Assembly: GCF_003576645.1 (NCBI RefSeq)
Contig: NC_044916.1
Location: 24,056,005-24,120,004 of the forward strand
Length of the DNA: 64,000 bases
Origin: Ipomoea triloba
Lineage: Eukaryota > Streptophyta > Magnoliopsida > Solanales > Convolvulaceae
Reading direction: 5' to 3'
The position numbers were made by a program, and so were the translations under genes. Positions 35,704 through 48,175 of this stretch are shown here, piece after piece. Under the pieces are notes generated by a model that saw only the letters and a list, made by a program, of their open reading frames with translations, ran no database searches and had not been told where the DNA came from. Within the stretch, counting starts at the first letter, position 1, and every line of letters begins with the position of its first letter.

Positions 35704-38700
35704 TAATTATTTAATTTGAATTTTGATCTCATAGTAACATGCTCCATTTTGTCAGCAACTTTACTCTTGAAATGCTATACAAACTCTATCAGGTTGTAAA
35801 AATTCATGAACGCACAATCGTTATTGGATATTTGAAATGGTGTTGTCCACTCATTATTCGTGAACACTGGTTAACAAATCTTGATCTGTAACTTTGGTAT
35901 TATTAACAAATCTTGACCTGTAACATTGGTGACAGTAGTAAGTGTTTTTTTTGTGCATGATGTGGGAGCTTCACACAGTTGATTTGACCTTTAGCAATTT
36001 TTATTAAGTATTAACTCACCCCTTTTCCTATAAGCCAGTGCTTCAAGTCTTGGAACAACCTTTTAGTCAATGCTACATATGTAGTTATGCTTGGCAGTAT
36101 ATCAGAAATTGAATCCTTTCTGGAAAGCTTCTCACAATAGGAAAAAGCTACAATCTCAGCTAATTGAATAAAGAACAATAACAATAATACTTTAAGAGGA
36201 ACCCTGGAAACAAAATTAAATTGCAGAAACTTTTTAGATATATTTAAAGATGCATCTCATTCAAGTTATTTTCTATTTCTTTGCTTTTTGAGAATTCAAT
36301 AATTTTTTATGCCAGAGTTCAGACAAACTATTGCATTCACCTGAATCCTTTTCTGTTACTTAAAGTTGGTGGTTTCCTAATGCCACTTTTCACCATTGTT
36401 GACTTATCACAGTGTTTTGCCTGTTTTACAGAAAGATGATCTTAAAGCTGTTGTTGAATATTTACGGCAAGATGGAAATGTTTCTTTAATTGGCTTGTGG
36501 GGTAGATCAATGGGTGCTGTTACAAGGTGTTTCTTTTCTGCTTATTTCGATCATATTCTTGTTTCATCCAGGACTTGTGTATTGTATACTGGTTGCGGAA
36601 TTTTTTTTGTTATGTCTAGCAAAAGCAATATGCATATATAGGATCTTCAGTTGCCAAAGTTACCTTTAAATACATATTATATCCATTTTCTGAATAATCA
36701 TTTATTGTCTTATATGCAGAGATCTAAGTGTCCTGCCTTTTTTGGTTACTATTGGTTGTGATCTTATTTATTAACTTGATGCACTTGTTTTTGCAGTCTG
36801 ATGTATGGAGCTGAGGATCCTTCTATTGCCGGAATGGTTTTGGACAGCCCTTTCTCTGATTTGGTTGATTTGATGATGGAACTTGTTGACACTTATAAAA
36901 TACGGCTTCCCAAATTCACAGTAAGATGCTAAATTTGCATATTCTAAATGTGATGCACTGGAGATGCTAAAAGGCTGCCTGGGTTATAAATGTGACACCC
37001 AACCCCCCGTACTTGGTGGGGCCTGTTTCAATACTCTTTTAACTTCTTCTTTTTTTTGGTCTCTTGAATGTAGGTTAAGTTTGCAATTCAGTACATGCGG
37101 AAAGCAGTTCTTAAAAAGGCAAAGTTTGACATAACAGAGTTGAACACTATCAAGGTATCTAGAATAAAGTTGTCCTTTTTAGTTGCAATTTTCTTTAATT
37201 GGGTTTGTGTTCTATTTACCATAAAACTCTGATATCACTATTAAATGCAAGCTGGTTATTCTATTATTATAGAACATTTTGAGATGATCCTTATTGGGGA
37301 TTTTTCTGAGATATTAGTGGCTTTAGTTCTGCATTAAGCAGAATTGTGAAATAAGATTTTGATGTTGCTAATTTCAGATAGATGGCTGTATCTTTGTTGA
37401 GAAATTGTCCGCTCTTCATATCATATTAGCTCCAAAATTTTGCTTGTTACTAATTGGCTGTATTTGGAGCATGCTTTAAAATTAGATTGGTTTTCATAAT
37501 GTCTTCATCCTAGCAGCAGCCTTTTAACGGGGCCATTCATGATCAACTGATGATTGACCAACAATGGGTATAAGAAATTTGTTAGGAATTTCATTTAAAT
37601 CAGACTGCTCCATATTCCCTTTAGTTTCCCGGGCAGTCCCTTTTAGTTCCCAGGCAGACACCGCATTAACTTAGCACAGAATGCATTTAAAACCTTGTTC
37701 GAGTAGTCGCCTAAATATTTTGAGAATGGGGTTTTAAGCTTTATGTAATCAATGTATCAATAATAATATTTCCTCTTTTAACACCTTTGGTTTCATCGAT
37801 CCTTCCTTGTAGGTTGCAAAGGCTTGCTTTGTACCTGCCTTGCTGGGTCATGCTTGTGATGATGATTTTATACGACCACATCATTCTGATCGCATATTTG
37901 ATGCGTATATGGTATCTATACTTAACGTTATTCATTTTCCATTATCGTGCAAATAATGACTGGGTTCAACCTTTATAAATACTGAACAAAGACTTAGTTA
38001 CATAATATATTCAGTATTCACCCAAAAGAATATATTGTTTAGCTGAAGTTTGCATTACCAATCTGAATCGGGAAATCTGAGTCACTTCTCCACGCCCTCC
38101 CCCAACAACCACCAAAAAAGAACTCTCTCCACATGCGAAAGAAAAATGAAAACGATTTTATTATCAGAGAGAATATATACTTTTAATATGGAAAGGATGT
38201 TTATTATTTTATCACTGTCAAAGTGTTCTAAGCATTGGCTATAAAATATAGGGTACAAAATGCATCTTAGATTCACCTTTTTCTTTTTTTGTGAACTGAT
38301 TATTGAATGGTAATTTTGGCAGGGTGACAAGAATATTATCAAATTTGAGGGTGATCATAACTCTCCACGTCCTCAATTCTATTTCGACTCTATAAGTATC
38401 TTTTTCAATAATGTTTTACAGCCTCCAGATGATGAATTAGGCAGTACGTTTTTTGGCATGCCACCAGATTATTTTGGCAAGGTAAAATTTGCTACTATCA
38501 TGGAATTCACAATTGATTCAAAACCAGTATACTGCTATATGCTTTATTGGTGACTGATTAGAATTAACTCTTGTCGCCTTTAGAGTAGTTGGAGTAACGT
38601 CCATCAAGTTGGTTCTCCAGAGGATGTTCGAACTGCCCCTGTAGGTATGGATCCCGCTTTTGATTTCTGTAGCTTGCACCATGCGCTTGCCTATTCTATT

Positions 38701-39947
38701 CTGATGATTTTCTGATTCTCCATTTGGGTTCTTAATGTTACTATTATTAGTGTTGTTGTTGTTGTTGTCAATCTGACAAGAAGTTTGGTGTGTTTCCGAA
38801 ATTAGTTGATTGGTGTGATTGTTATCAGGTGGAGCGACAAGTAGCACTGAGGATTGCATTAAGCAACTTCGCTCCAAAAGGCCTATGAGTAAGACAGAGG
38901 TATCAGTCGAAGCTACTTCATATAATGTCCGAGGGATGATTGCCCGAAATCTTAGGAACATTTGTTGTGCAACTCTGCTTTTGCGTAATTTTTGCTGGCT
39001 AACCGTATCTCCTTTGACCTCGTTTCAGGTCCCATCAAACATCTCTTCAAACGATAAACAGGATGGAGACAAGGTATTCTCTCTAATCCCACATTTTCCA
39101 CAATCGAGGAAGGAAAAGTAATATACTTCTTAGGTGCTTTAGAAATGTGGGGATTATTGCTTCAGTTTACATTTGATAAAATTAATTAAAGTCGAACACA
39201 TCTCAGCAAGAGGGTGGTTTGTGCTGTTGTAACCAAACTATACCTTTCAGGAAGAACAAAGTCGAGCTGATCTTACCCCATCATCTTCAAATATGATCAG
39301 CTTTGAACTCTCCAATGGAGATGCATATGGTCGTAATGTGCCTGTTTCAATAGACGATGAAGAGTATGTGGAATACACACTCGATAATTTGGCAGATTTT
39401 CCGAGCAGTATGGAGGAAGAAGAAAGGGTAAGCACATTTAATGATTTTTATTCTGCACGCAATGATTTACATTGCCCCTTTTCCACATATGCTATCGTTG
39501 ATCCCCGCTTTTTGGCACATTAACTTTTGTCTAGCAAAAATGTTTCAGATGTTCATGGAAGCAGTATTAGAGTCACTGAAAGACTTAGAAGTGTCAAAAA
39601 CCCCTGACGTTGAGTCAAGCAACGGACAACCAGATCCGTTCCCAAAAAATATTCTCGACTCTTCTACATCAAAACAGTGTGTGCCCATGAATGAACCCGA
39701 AAGCAATGGGCACACTCGAGCAAAGGAACCCGAAAGCAAGCCCCCAGCTGCGGGAGTAGTGAATGGGCACAATCGAGCAAAGGAAGCCGAAAGCAGTAAG
39801 GCGTCTCCTCCTCGCAACCAGAGTTCATCTAGCACTGACATGGTTGGTCACACAAAAGCCACAGTGACTGTCGTAAAGAATCCATCTGGCAACATCATGG
39901 ATGGTTTGATGCGTCGTTGGGACCTTAGCTTCTTCAAAAACAGGTGA
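31243..39947 (+). CDS. Alpha/beta hydrolase (S33-like) with UIM-like C-terminal tail
   Basis: Fourteen exons with GT/AG borders: 31243-31280, 32783-32864, 34652-34755, 35462-35588, 36432-36526, 36797-36920, 37074-37154, 37813-37911, 38323-38481, 38584-38644, 38829-38899, 39029-39073, 39251-39427, 39549-39947; 1,662 nt, 553 residues. Residues about 1-290 (MEQLVNFIIRPPRAEY...) are the plant soluble alpha/beta hydrolase family: oxyanion-side YCHGNSGCRAD at about 70-80, nucleophile S143 in GLWGRSMGA, probable acid D234, H262 in GDHNSPRP. The tail is acidic and Ser-rich; at 417-435 it has a ubiquitin-interacting-motif-like helix (EEEERMFMEAVLESLKDLE, key A426 and S430). Substrate is unknown; no signal peptide or membrane segment. 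Related plant proteins share this layout. Fold assignment is firm, function is not. Confidence 0.93.
31848..32345. repeat. Tandem repeats in intron 1 of the hydrolase gene
   Basis: Three diverged copies of a roughly 62-bp unit (ctgaactgcctaagt...tgtgac) at 31848-32045, and two copies of a roughly 50-bp unit (ttcagaggagtatg) at 32235-32345. Confidence 0.65.
34875..35300. repeat. Diverged tandem duplication in intron 3
   Basis: 34880-35080 and 35100-35290 share an ordered series of motifs (cacttgaaa, attagaaag, caatctgcat, cttgaatgc, cagcatatt, ataggaaaagt): a decayed duplication of about 215 bp. Confidence 0.55.
35611..35703. repeat. Compound TTC/TTA microsatellite in intron 4
   Basis: About ten TTC units (35611-35641) followed by about twenty TTA units (35645-35703), starting 23 bp after the exon 4 donor. 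Confidence 0.95.
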
Positions 39948-40290
39948 TGTTGAAGGTAGGAGAAGCGCCTCGTGAAAGCTGGTCTGGTTCTATTGTATAG
40001 TTCAGCCATATGAAAATTGAAAGCAAGCAAAATTTCAGGATTGTGTATATTTTGGAAGACTTGGATGTGTACTCTCCATAAAATATGATGGAGAAAGAAA
40101 GTAGGAGAAACAATACATTGGTCACTTGGTGCTTGGGAATCAATATTGTTCTTGAGAGAGGAGAAAAGGGGAGGGAGAAACAAGGGTGCAGACATTATTT
40201 GGTTGTAAAATATGGACTGATCAGAATTTGTTTGACTTGAAAAGTATTCATGATGGAACAATATAAATGTAAATTGGCTTATTTACCAAA
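39948..40290 (+). other. 3' UTR of the alpha/beta hydrolase gene
   Basis: Runs from the TGA to a likely polyadenylation region around aatataaatgtaa (40260). The end is inferred. Confidence 0.45.
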
Positions 40291-41339
40291 AAAAGATTAA
40301 ACTTTTGCTCCTTGTGGTGATTATAAATTTGTAATGAAATATTTTAAAGTAATTTAATATTAAAATTATAAATAGAAGGGAATAGGATGTTTGCACAATA
40401 GGTGATCCCAGGTGTCACTAAATATATTCCGAAAGTTTCCACCTGTCCAGGAGGAATGCAATGGCACCATATTAGGAGTAGTATTTGTATCAAGAATATA
40501 TCATAAATCAAGTATTTGAGTTTGATTGTATGTTTTTTTAACTAGGGTTCGTATATGCTTCCTATGTATACATGTATATGTCATTGCATAATACAATATA
40601 CAGTAAATCTCTTTCTTCATACTCTCATATGATATCAATTTCAAAGTTGGGTTACACATTTTGAATCCTAATTCCTTTTTTTCGTTTACCATCATCGCTC
40701 TCATCCGACTTCATTTTTTGACAACATTCATGGTGATCCATCAATACAGCACCTCTTTGGGTTGTGTATATTTTGCCCTTAGCTTAACCGTTCATCCCAA
40801 GCTCAACCTCCTAGGGTTTTGTGCCCCCTTATAAATACTACAGTAAAGCAGCTTTGCCTCTTCATACCTCCATCCCCTTCTTCATTTCATTAGACAACAA
40901 CAATGAGTCACTAAGCTAGCTTTGAGATTTCAACATTTTGTAGTAAGTTTCCTCTTCTTTCTTGTTCCTCCGTTCTTTATTTTTCTTCCATTCTCTTCTT
41001 CATTTTCCCAATGTTGTGCGTATGTTTATATGTGTATGAATGTTGTTGTTGTGGCTTGGTTTTGGGGTCTTAGGAAGTGGTGAAAGAGAAGATCTAGCTT
41101 GAGGATTAAAAATAGAAGACTGTTGAGGTTGAGGCTAGCTTGAGGTATAACCCATGGACACCCAAACTTACCATTTTCTATATGAAATATGTGTTGTATG
41201 ATGATGTTCTGTATTTTTAGTTTGCTATTGAGCTTATAGGATGAAATGTGTTGTGTTTGATATCTATTTTGATGTAAATTGATGCTTTAGTGATATAATG
41301 TTGTTGTTGAGGTGATGGAGTTGTTCAAAGGTATAAAAA

Positions 41340-41640
41340 TAGAGATTTGAAGATGATGAGGCGAGAGGAGGCTACTGCCTCCTCTCTGCCAGTCTCGCGA
41401 GGCTACCCACAGGCCCTTGGGGCCTGTGGGCTTGAAGGTGGCAGGAGTGATAGGGCTCAAAGCCCTGCCACTCTCGACCACGGTAACACAGGGCCTTGGC
41501 GGCGGGCCTCACTGCCATGTTACCAACCCTATGGTACCGTGGGTTCTGAAGGCACAAGGCTTTGCCCCCTGCCTGTTGGGTCCGGCCACTGTGAGTACAC
41601 GGGTCAAGATGACCTGTGAAGGTTTTAGTGTTTGATCTAA
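41340..41640. other. GC-rich island with many short palindromes
   Basis: A 300-bp GC-rich block inside the decayed copia interior, with inverted motifs such as aggcccttggggcct, agggctcaaagccct and tggtacc-type palindromes. ORFs on both strands are shadows without family resemblance. Probably from an inserted element's LTR or leader. Confidence 0.4.
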
Positions 41641-42029
41641 TTGGTTACTTGTAATAAAATGTTTTAACGGTATAAGTTCTTTTTCTAAAATAAGGCATGA
41701 TTATTTTCATTTTCTCACTAGAAATCAATATTTGATGTACCTATGATTAAGAGAATAAATGAGAAGTAATATTCATGATTCTATGTGTTTATATGGAGTG
41801 CCCGGGTTATTTACTTTATAGGAAATTCGTATTCATATTTGTATTCATATTCATACTACCATTGGTATTTTGTAAATCTATAGTTATTCTCTATTTTCAA
41901 AACCTATATCTATATTTTATTGAGAAAGCATGGTGCATATTATATAAAGTCTATTATGGATGGAGAGTTCTAAAATAATTATAATACCCGTATTTGTAAA
42001 GTGTGAGGAAAATCTATATTTTTAGAGAA

Positions 42030-42121
42030 TCTGACTGGACGGATGATCCTTTCGGAAGTTATGACGAGATGATACCCGACTGGACGACCGATCCTTTTGG
42101 GAGATACGATGAGATGATCTG
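42030..42121. repeat. Two-copy tandem repeat, about 45-bp unit
   Basis: gactggacggatgatccttt and gactggacgaccgatccttt followed by similar gagatgat ends. The DNA around it, 41641-42990, is otherwise uninterpretable. Confidence 0.6.
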
Positions 42122-42999
42122 ATGAATAGAAAATCCGATCGAAAAATCCTGAATTAGCAATGGTGGCATGGTTGAAAACTCCTGGGTTACTATAGGGCTT
42201 GAGCTATTATCCGCTAAGCTTGGAATCCTAGTTAGGGGGTGTGCACAATAAAAGTAGTCAATAGTCATGAACACATCTCAAGGATTTGCTACAGAAACCA
42301 TGTTTCTTTCTCTTCTAGTAGCAATGCTACTTTTAGCATCCTTGCTACATAAGTAAAATGTCACAAATAGGATTTGAACCTTGTACCTTCTAGTAGCAAG
42401 TCTTCTATACCAAGTAATTTGTTGAAGATGAGATTCGAACCACCAAAGACTTGTAGTTTTTCATGCATTTTCCATTTCTAGCAAGTGTGCTACTTTTATC
42501 CAACCTTTTCTTTTTCCAAAAGGTTGAATCCCCAACCTTAAGGAACCCACATCCCGACCCGACAAAGCTTCTGGATAATTGAATGATTTTCCTTCCAAGG
42601 GATTCAAACTATAGAAAGGTTTCATTGTTAGCACTCTTACACTTGAGTTGACTTTGACTAGAGACACTTTTGCTATCATCTTTACTACTCGCAAAAAAAC
42701 AATTGTTGGCTCTTGGATTCGAACTCAAAACTCCAAATTGTGCTTCCATTTCTTTTACTAGCCTTGCTATCAACCTTGCTATTCCTTCATGAAGATTAAC
42801 ATCTACGCCATTTTTGTTCCAAATAAAAATAATCAAGGCTTTTTATTCTTCTTTCCTTTTTCTTGGGACGAATAATTTTTATTGCTTCCGATCCCCTTTG
42901 CTCAAATTTCTTGTGAAAACTTGCTTAAGCTACATAGCTTAAAAATATTAGACTCTGAAAAATAAAATTGGGGATACTAGACAATTTTCAAATTACATT

Positions 43000-43790
43000 T
43001 TTGACTCATCAAAATCTTTATAATTATTCATAATTGTATGCGTGATTGTAAACTCATGGAAACACCTATTGTAGCTTCAACATCTATTTCAACCACTAGT
43101 ATCTTGTTTAATGATCCTATCCTCTATCATCGAATGACAGGTGCCTTGCAATGTATTACTTTGACTTGACTTGATATTAGTTTTGCAGTTAATAAACTAT
43201 GTCAACATATGCATGCTCCTACTTAAGATCATTGGCTTTATGAAGAGATTCTTCGATATGTTAGGTACTCTTAATTGTGGTCTTCGTTTTATTAAATTTG
43301 CCTCTATGGATATTCATGTCTATATTGATGCTAACTGGGTCGGTTGTCCTTATGACCATAAATCCGCAAGTGGTTTTGCTATCTTTCTTGGCACCAATCT
43401 TGTTTCATGGGCTTGTAACTAAGAAGCAAAAGAAAGTTGCTAGGTCATCAACAAAAGAAGAGTACAATGTTGTAGTTGATGCTACAACTAAGTAATCTGG
43501 TTATTCTCTCTTTTGAATAAACTGGTTGTTTCTCCAGTGTTGTGGTATGATAACTTGGGAGCTACTTATTTGTGTGCTAATCCTATTTTTCATCCACGAA
43601 TCAAACATGTTGAGATTGACTATCACTTTATTCCGAACAAAGTTTCCTCCAAGCATGCAGTTACAAGTTAACTTCATCTTCACTCAGAATCAAATGGCTA
43701 ATATTTTCACTAAATCTTTGGCTTCCTCACGTTTCTTTGTGTTGCATGACAAGCTTCGTATTTTTTCTTGCCCTCCTTTATCTTGAGGGG
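43000..43790 (+). pseudogene. Copia RT/RNase H coding remnant
   Basis: Across several frames the plus strand shows YHRMTGALQCIT, then HVYIDANWVGCPYDHKSASG and [32 protein letters not shown], the ordered copia RNase H landmarks. It carries several stops and frameshifts. Confidence 0.8.
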
Positions 43791-46308
43791 GAGTATTAGG
43801 AATAATATTTGTATTAGGAATGTATCATATATCAAGTGATTGAGTTTGATTGTATTCCTTCATTCCTACTAGGGTTTGTATTAAGATGTGTTCATGTCTC
43901 CTATATATGTCTGTATAATATCATTTCATAATACAATACACAGAAAATCTCTTTCACATACTCTGTCTTTATTGATAAAAATCTAATTTCACGGGTTTGA
44001 CAAAATAGGACTCTATATTCTAGTCACACAAGAATTCATTCTCCATCTCCTAGTGTTATTGTGAATCTACCTTTTGTAATTCCTCACCGGACTATGATTT
44101 TTTTTTTTTTTTGTATTCTTGTAATTACATCTCTTTTTGTACTTTGTAAATTGGATTCCTCAATAATAAAATTATTCTTAAAATTATTATTCTCATCATC
44201 CACATTTAGTAATCTAAACTTGATTTAATCCTGACTCGAATCACGAGATTCAATTCAATTTTCAGGTATGAAAATTGTAAACGCAAAATTCTTTGAGTGA
44301 CCCTAAATACCATTGGGTCAAACCTGACCCCGACCCATGTCCACCACCAAGTATAAGTTCCGATGTCGGGTCAGATTTTCCTTGATTAAGAATCAATTTT
44401 TGCGGACAAAATGGATAAAATAACACCAAACTATATGAACGGCAAAAAAAATTGTCTAAGTGCTCATGGTGCAAACTATTGTGTGGCATTGTACGTGGAT
44501 GTATATATCAGTTTATCTTCATCTTTGACAATGAATTTGAGGCATATCTTGAAAATCATCAATCTTATTTTTGGAGTGCATCCGAGAGAGTGAGGATGTC
44601 AGATCTGCATTCTAGTAATGAAGTAGAGAGCAAGACTCTCATTTCTCCTACAATCCAACACATTTCTTATCCCAAAAAAAAAAAAAAAAAAAAACCACAC
44701 ACAATTTCTGTTTGGAATCACATCAAACTGATCAAATTATTTTAACTAAACTATATCATGTTAGTTGAAAAAAAAAAGTGGGCAAACTTCTTTCTAGCAA
44801 TATAACTATATATGTCCGATGCCTAAGTAAAACAATGGGGAAAAGCTTAAGCAAAACTAAGTTCTACACAAGTCAAAAATGACATGAGAATCCACTGTAA
44901 AGAAAAGACAAAGCAACCCCAAGACTTAGCATAGTGGTTCATTGTCTGACTTAATGTCACGATGGAAGGCGGCAACAATGTGGGGGTTTGAATTTTACTG
45001 AAAACATGAATGAGAAAAAAGTTCAGAATGATAAAAGGTGTGGATTGGATCTCTTGTGTACGCATGAAGACTAGGGTCTAACCGATAGGCTAATTTAGCG
45101 ATTTACCTCTGCAGTAAGGGGCAACGTCTTGTGGGCTTGGGAGTTGGGATTAATCTAAAGAAGTTGAGATCACCTAGGTATAAAATAAAATAAAAAAGCA
45201 AACAAGAGCTAAAACATATGTTAACTATGGGCACATAATATATTAACTGCTCGCAGTTAGACACAGAATATGCAGTTAACATATTATGTGTCATTAATTT
45301 ATTTACAAGTACATAATTTATTAACTAAAAATACATAATATGTTAATTGTAAACACATTATATTTGGACCAAGATCCACAATGTAATATGGACACTAGTT
45401 CATGATACAACAACTGCCCAATATGGCACGAAAGAAGCTACAATTCCACACGTCAAATTTATCAGATTTGTTAGTCAATGCTTTCATATGTTTCTTTATT
45501 GACTATTATTATTATTTTCATAAAAGAATTTATTAGTTTCGTGCATCTTGATATTTTACTTTATATTATATGGAGTTGTTATTGAAATATAATTTGTAGC
45601 ACATTTTAAGGTGAGAAAAAAAATCCTATAAATAACTTTAAAAGAGTTTACTATAATTACTACAAAACATAAATATTTAGAAAATATAGAAATATTTTCC
45701 CATAGGACATGTAAATTTTTAAATATTTAAAAAGAAAGAACTATAAAGCTTACATTTTGGTTTTTCATGTTCAAAGTATTCCTTTTTTAATTTTTTATTT
45801 GATAAACTAAAAATATATATGTATTACAATCAATATTCAATAAAGGGTTGCTTCTAGTTGGGAATCGACGATTCAAGAACACCTACTTTTATGCAAGGTT
45901 GCAAAAATGGCTAGGCGTTCCTTGGGTGCTCAATTTTTTAAAATAATTTTAAAAAAGTTTATTAATTTTTTAAAATTTTGATAATTATAAATTATTTAAT
46001 ACTTTAATAATTAATACTAAAATATTAAATATTAACCTAAAAACAACTAGAATTTAAATTGTATAAAGATTTAAAAAATCAAACCACAATTCAACAATGT
46101 CACAACTCACAAAGTATCAATATTAGAGTAATTGATTGTGATTTTTTATTTTACATTTTTTGACTTTGCGACCGATTTGAATAATTTAAAATTATTTCGC
46201 TCAAAATGACATTGTTTTGAGTGAAATAACTCATTTAAGAAAAACGAAATAATAGCTAATTACTGGCTGGTGGGTATAATTGCTTTTCCATCAAAAAGCC
46301 GAAAAAAT

Positions 46309-46373
46309 TCCGCTGCCGGGATTTGAACCCGGATTCATTGAAATATCATTGAATTAACCAGTGCTACAGCGGA
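46309..46373 (-). tRNA. tRNA-like sequence, copy A (65 nt, D arm apparently missing)
   Basis: The minus strand has a perfect 7-bp acceptor (TCCGCTG/CAGCGGA) and a perfect T arm (CCGGGTTCAAATCCCGG). Between them there is room for an anticodon arm CACTG-GTTAATT-CAATG (UAA at the anticodon position, one mismatch) and a short extra arm TTC-AAT-GAA, but not a D arm. No 3' CCA is encoded. It resembles a decayed class II (Leu-like) tRNA; a Glu-like origin (TCCGTTGTAG...) is also possible. Confidence 0.4.
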
Positions 46374-46683
46374 GCTCATTGATGCCTAAGTTGGAAAAAT
46401 GTATTTTAATGTCAATATATTTGCCGAACCAATCTGCAATACACTTAGTGGCATTGAAAGCTTACTTTTCAAAGGTTTTAAAATATGGAAATTATTAAGG
46501 TGAGTATTGTGAGTTGTTTATTGTGCGCGTTAGCTCCTAACCGGTGAATTGGAGATAGTATTAAATTCAAGTATAAGCTAAAACAATAGAGAGAATAGAG
46601 ACAACAAATGATAGGGAGAAGAGTTAGTTTTCATTTCACCATCATCATCTTTAAATTTTACAAGAGAGATATATATAATAATA

Positions 46684-47112
46684 GGGTCACACTTGTGTGA
46701 GACCGTCTCACGGATCCTTATTCGTGAGACGGGTCGGGTCGGGTCACCACACCATGCAAATGTCATACGTATATGTACAAATATCATACTCATATGCTCA
46801 AATATAATACTAATCCATATCAAGAATACAATTTTTGCTACTTATAAGAGAAAAAGTAATACATTTTTCATAATAAGTAATATTGACAAGTGCCCATTAC
46901 TTATAAGGGCAAATATAATACTTTTGAGAAAAAAAGTAATACTTTTAAATTGAAATGTAAAAGTATTGTATTTTCCCTTAAAAGTATTACATTTACCCAC
47001 TGATTAGTATTACATTTGAGCATATAAGTATAATATTTGTGCATATAAGTGTCACAATTGCATATTGACCCGACCCGACTCATGGTGAGACGGTCTCATA
47101 CAAGTTTTTGCC
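46684..47112. mobile_element. MITE in copy A with 9-bp target-site duplication
   Basis: Left end gggtcacacttgtgtgagac and right end (inverted) ggcaaaaacttgtatgagac share imperfect terminal repeats including tgagaccgtctcac. Flanked by ataataata at 46675-46683 and 47113-47121. Absent from copy B, where the flanks join (46670s equal 56240s). A truncated relative lies at 58770-59119. Mutator-type by TSD length. Confidence 0.8.
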
Positions 47113-47851
47113 ATAATAATAAAGGGATAAGGGTCAAATAGCCCTTCAACTATATATCAAAGTGCAATTAGATCCTTAAACTAAAAAGTCATTCAATTAG
47201 ACCCTTAAATTTTTTAAATTGTGCAATTGACATTTTTAATAGGTTATCCAAAGGCAACTGGTCAATTTTGCTTAGATGGCATATTATGTGGATTTTCATT
47301 TAGAAATTTAAAAAATAATGAATTTTTTTCTTAAGAAAACTTTCCGGCTACCGTCGAATTCCCCGATAGGGGCTAATTTTAACCTTGGATCCCACAATGT
47401 TGTGCATGGGTTGTGGACACCAGAATGGGTAAAGTGACATTCGGGAGTCCATCTTTCCCTTGTGTGAAATCCACTCCTTTTCACTGTTTTTGTTTTTACG
47501 CGCTTTGAGTTGTTTTGTTTTTTGGGACTTTGACTTTGAGTTTTTTTTTTTTTTTTTTTTTTTTGACTTTGAGTTTTTAATTATTAATTATATATGATTA
47601 TGGACAGATTTTTTTTGCTGTCATTATTGAAATGAATCGAGAACCATGAAAATAATGATTAGACATGATTTTGAATATATTTATAATTATTAGACATGAT
47701 TAATTATTAATTATTGATTAGACATGATTAATTAATATTAATTTTGAATATATTTATAATTATTGATAGATGATTAATAATTAAGTAACTTATTTAAAAA
47801 GATAAAAAATTATTAAATAATAATAATGATAAACATAAATTGATGAAAATT

Positions 47852-48157
47852 TCATCCGATGTTATGTAAACGGTTAAGTTCACCATACAGATTGTCACGA
47901 ATGTAGTATTTAACCGACCACAGATAAATATTTTCAACATGACAGTTACTAATAACCAACATTTGTATAACATTGTCTGCTACATTGAATAAGATCACAT
48001 CATCTGTTCGTGCTATTTGAAAATGCGACGTAATTTCTTCCCACTGTTCGGTGAACCATACCGGTTGAAAGTTGATTTCAATTTTTCTATGTCCTACTAT
48101 AACTTTAAGAGGCTCACTGAACACGTCTGCGATACTAAGGAATAGAGATAATCTCAA
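47852..48157 (-). CDS. Unassigned ORF in the Pack-MULE (possibly B3-like)
   Basis: A 101-residue open frame on the minus strand with ordinary amino-acid composition: GHRKIEINFQPVWF, then WEEITSHFQIARTDDVILFN and IQMLVIS. The spacing of the Trp, Phe, Asp and Phe residues is reminiscent of a B3 DNA-binding fold, but I cannot confirm it. It is probably the end of a captured or element-borne gene. Start codon uncertain. Confidence 0.35.
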   Translation of the reverse strand: MRLSLFLSIADVFSEPLKVIVGHRKIEINFQPVWFTEQWEEITSHFQIARTDDVILFNVADNVIQMLVISNCHVENIYLWSVKYYIRDNLYGELNRLHNIG

Positions 48158-48175
48158 AAGCTACAAAATGCTCCC

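Larger units (their letters stand above)
40468..43970 (+). mobile_element. Decayed Ty1/copia element with two LTR remnants
   Basis: 40468-40628 and 43792-43970 are related, both plus-oriented (attaggartartatttgtat, tttgagtttgattgtat, catwataatacaatayacag) and look like the 5' and 3' LTRs. A polypurine tract (cttgagggggagt, 43782-43794) precedes the second and pol remnants precede that. A degenerate primer-binding-like atgatatcaa follows the first. The middle is mostly unrelated inserted DNA. Confidence 0.65.

Noticed and set aside
36960..37020. C-rich patch in hydrolase intron 6 as a cryptic exon
   Set aside because: Flanking exons are already in phase and match the family without it.
42360..42480. 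T-loop-like words (ggatttgaacc, gagattcgaacc)
   Set aside because: No acceptor or anticodon stem; too short to support tRNA genes.
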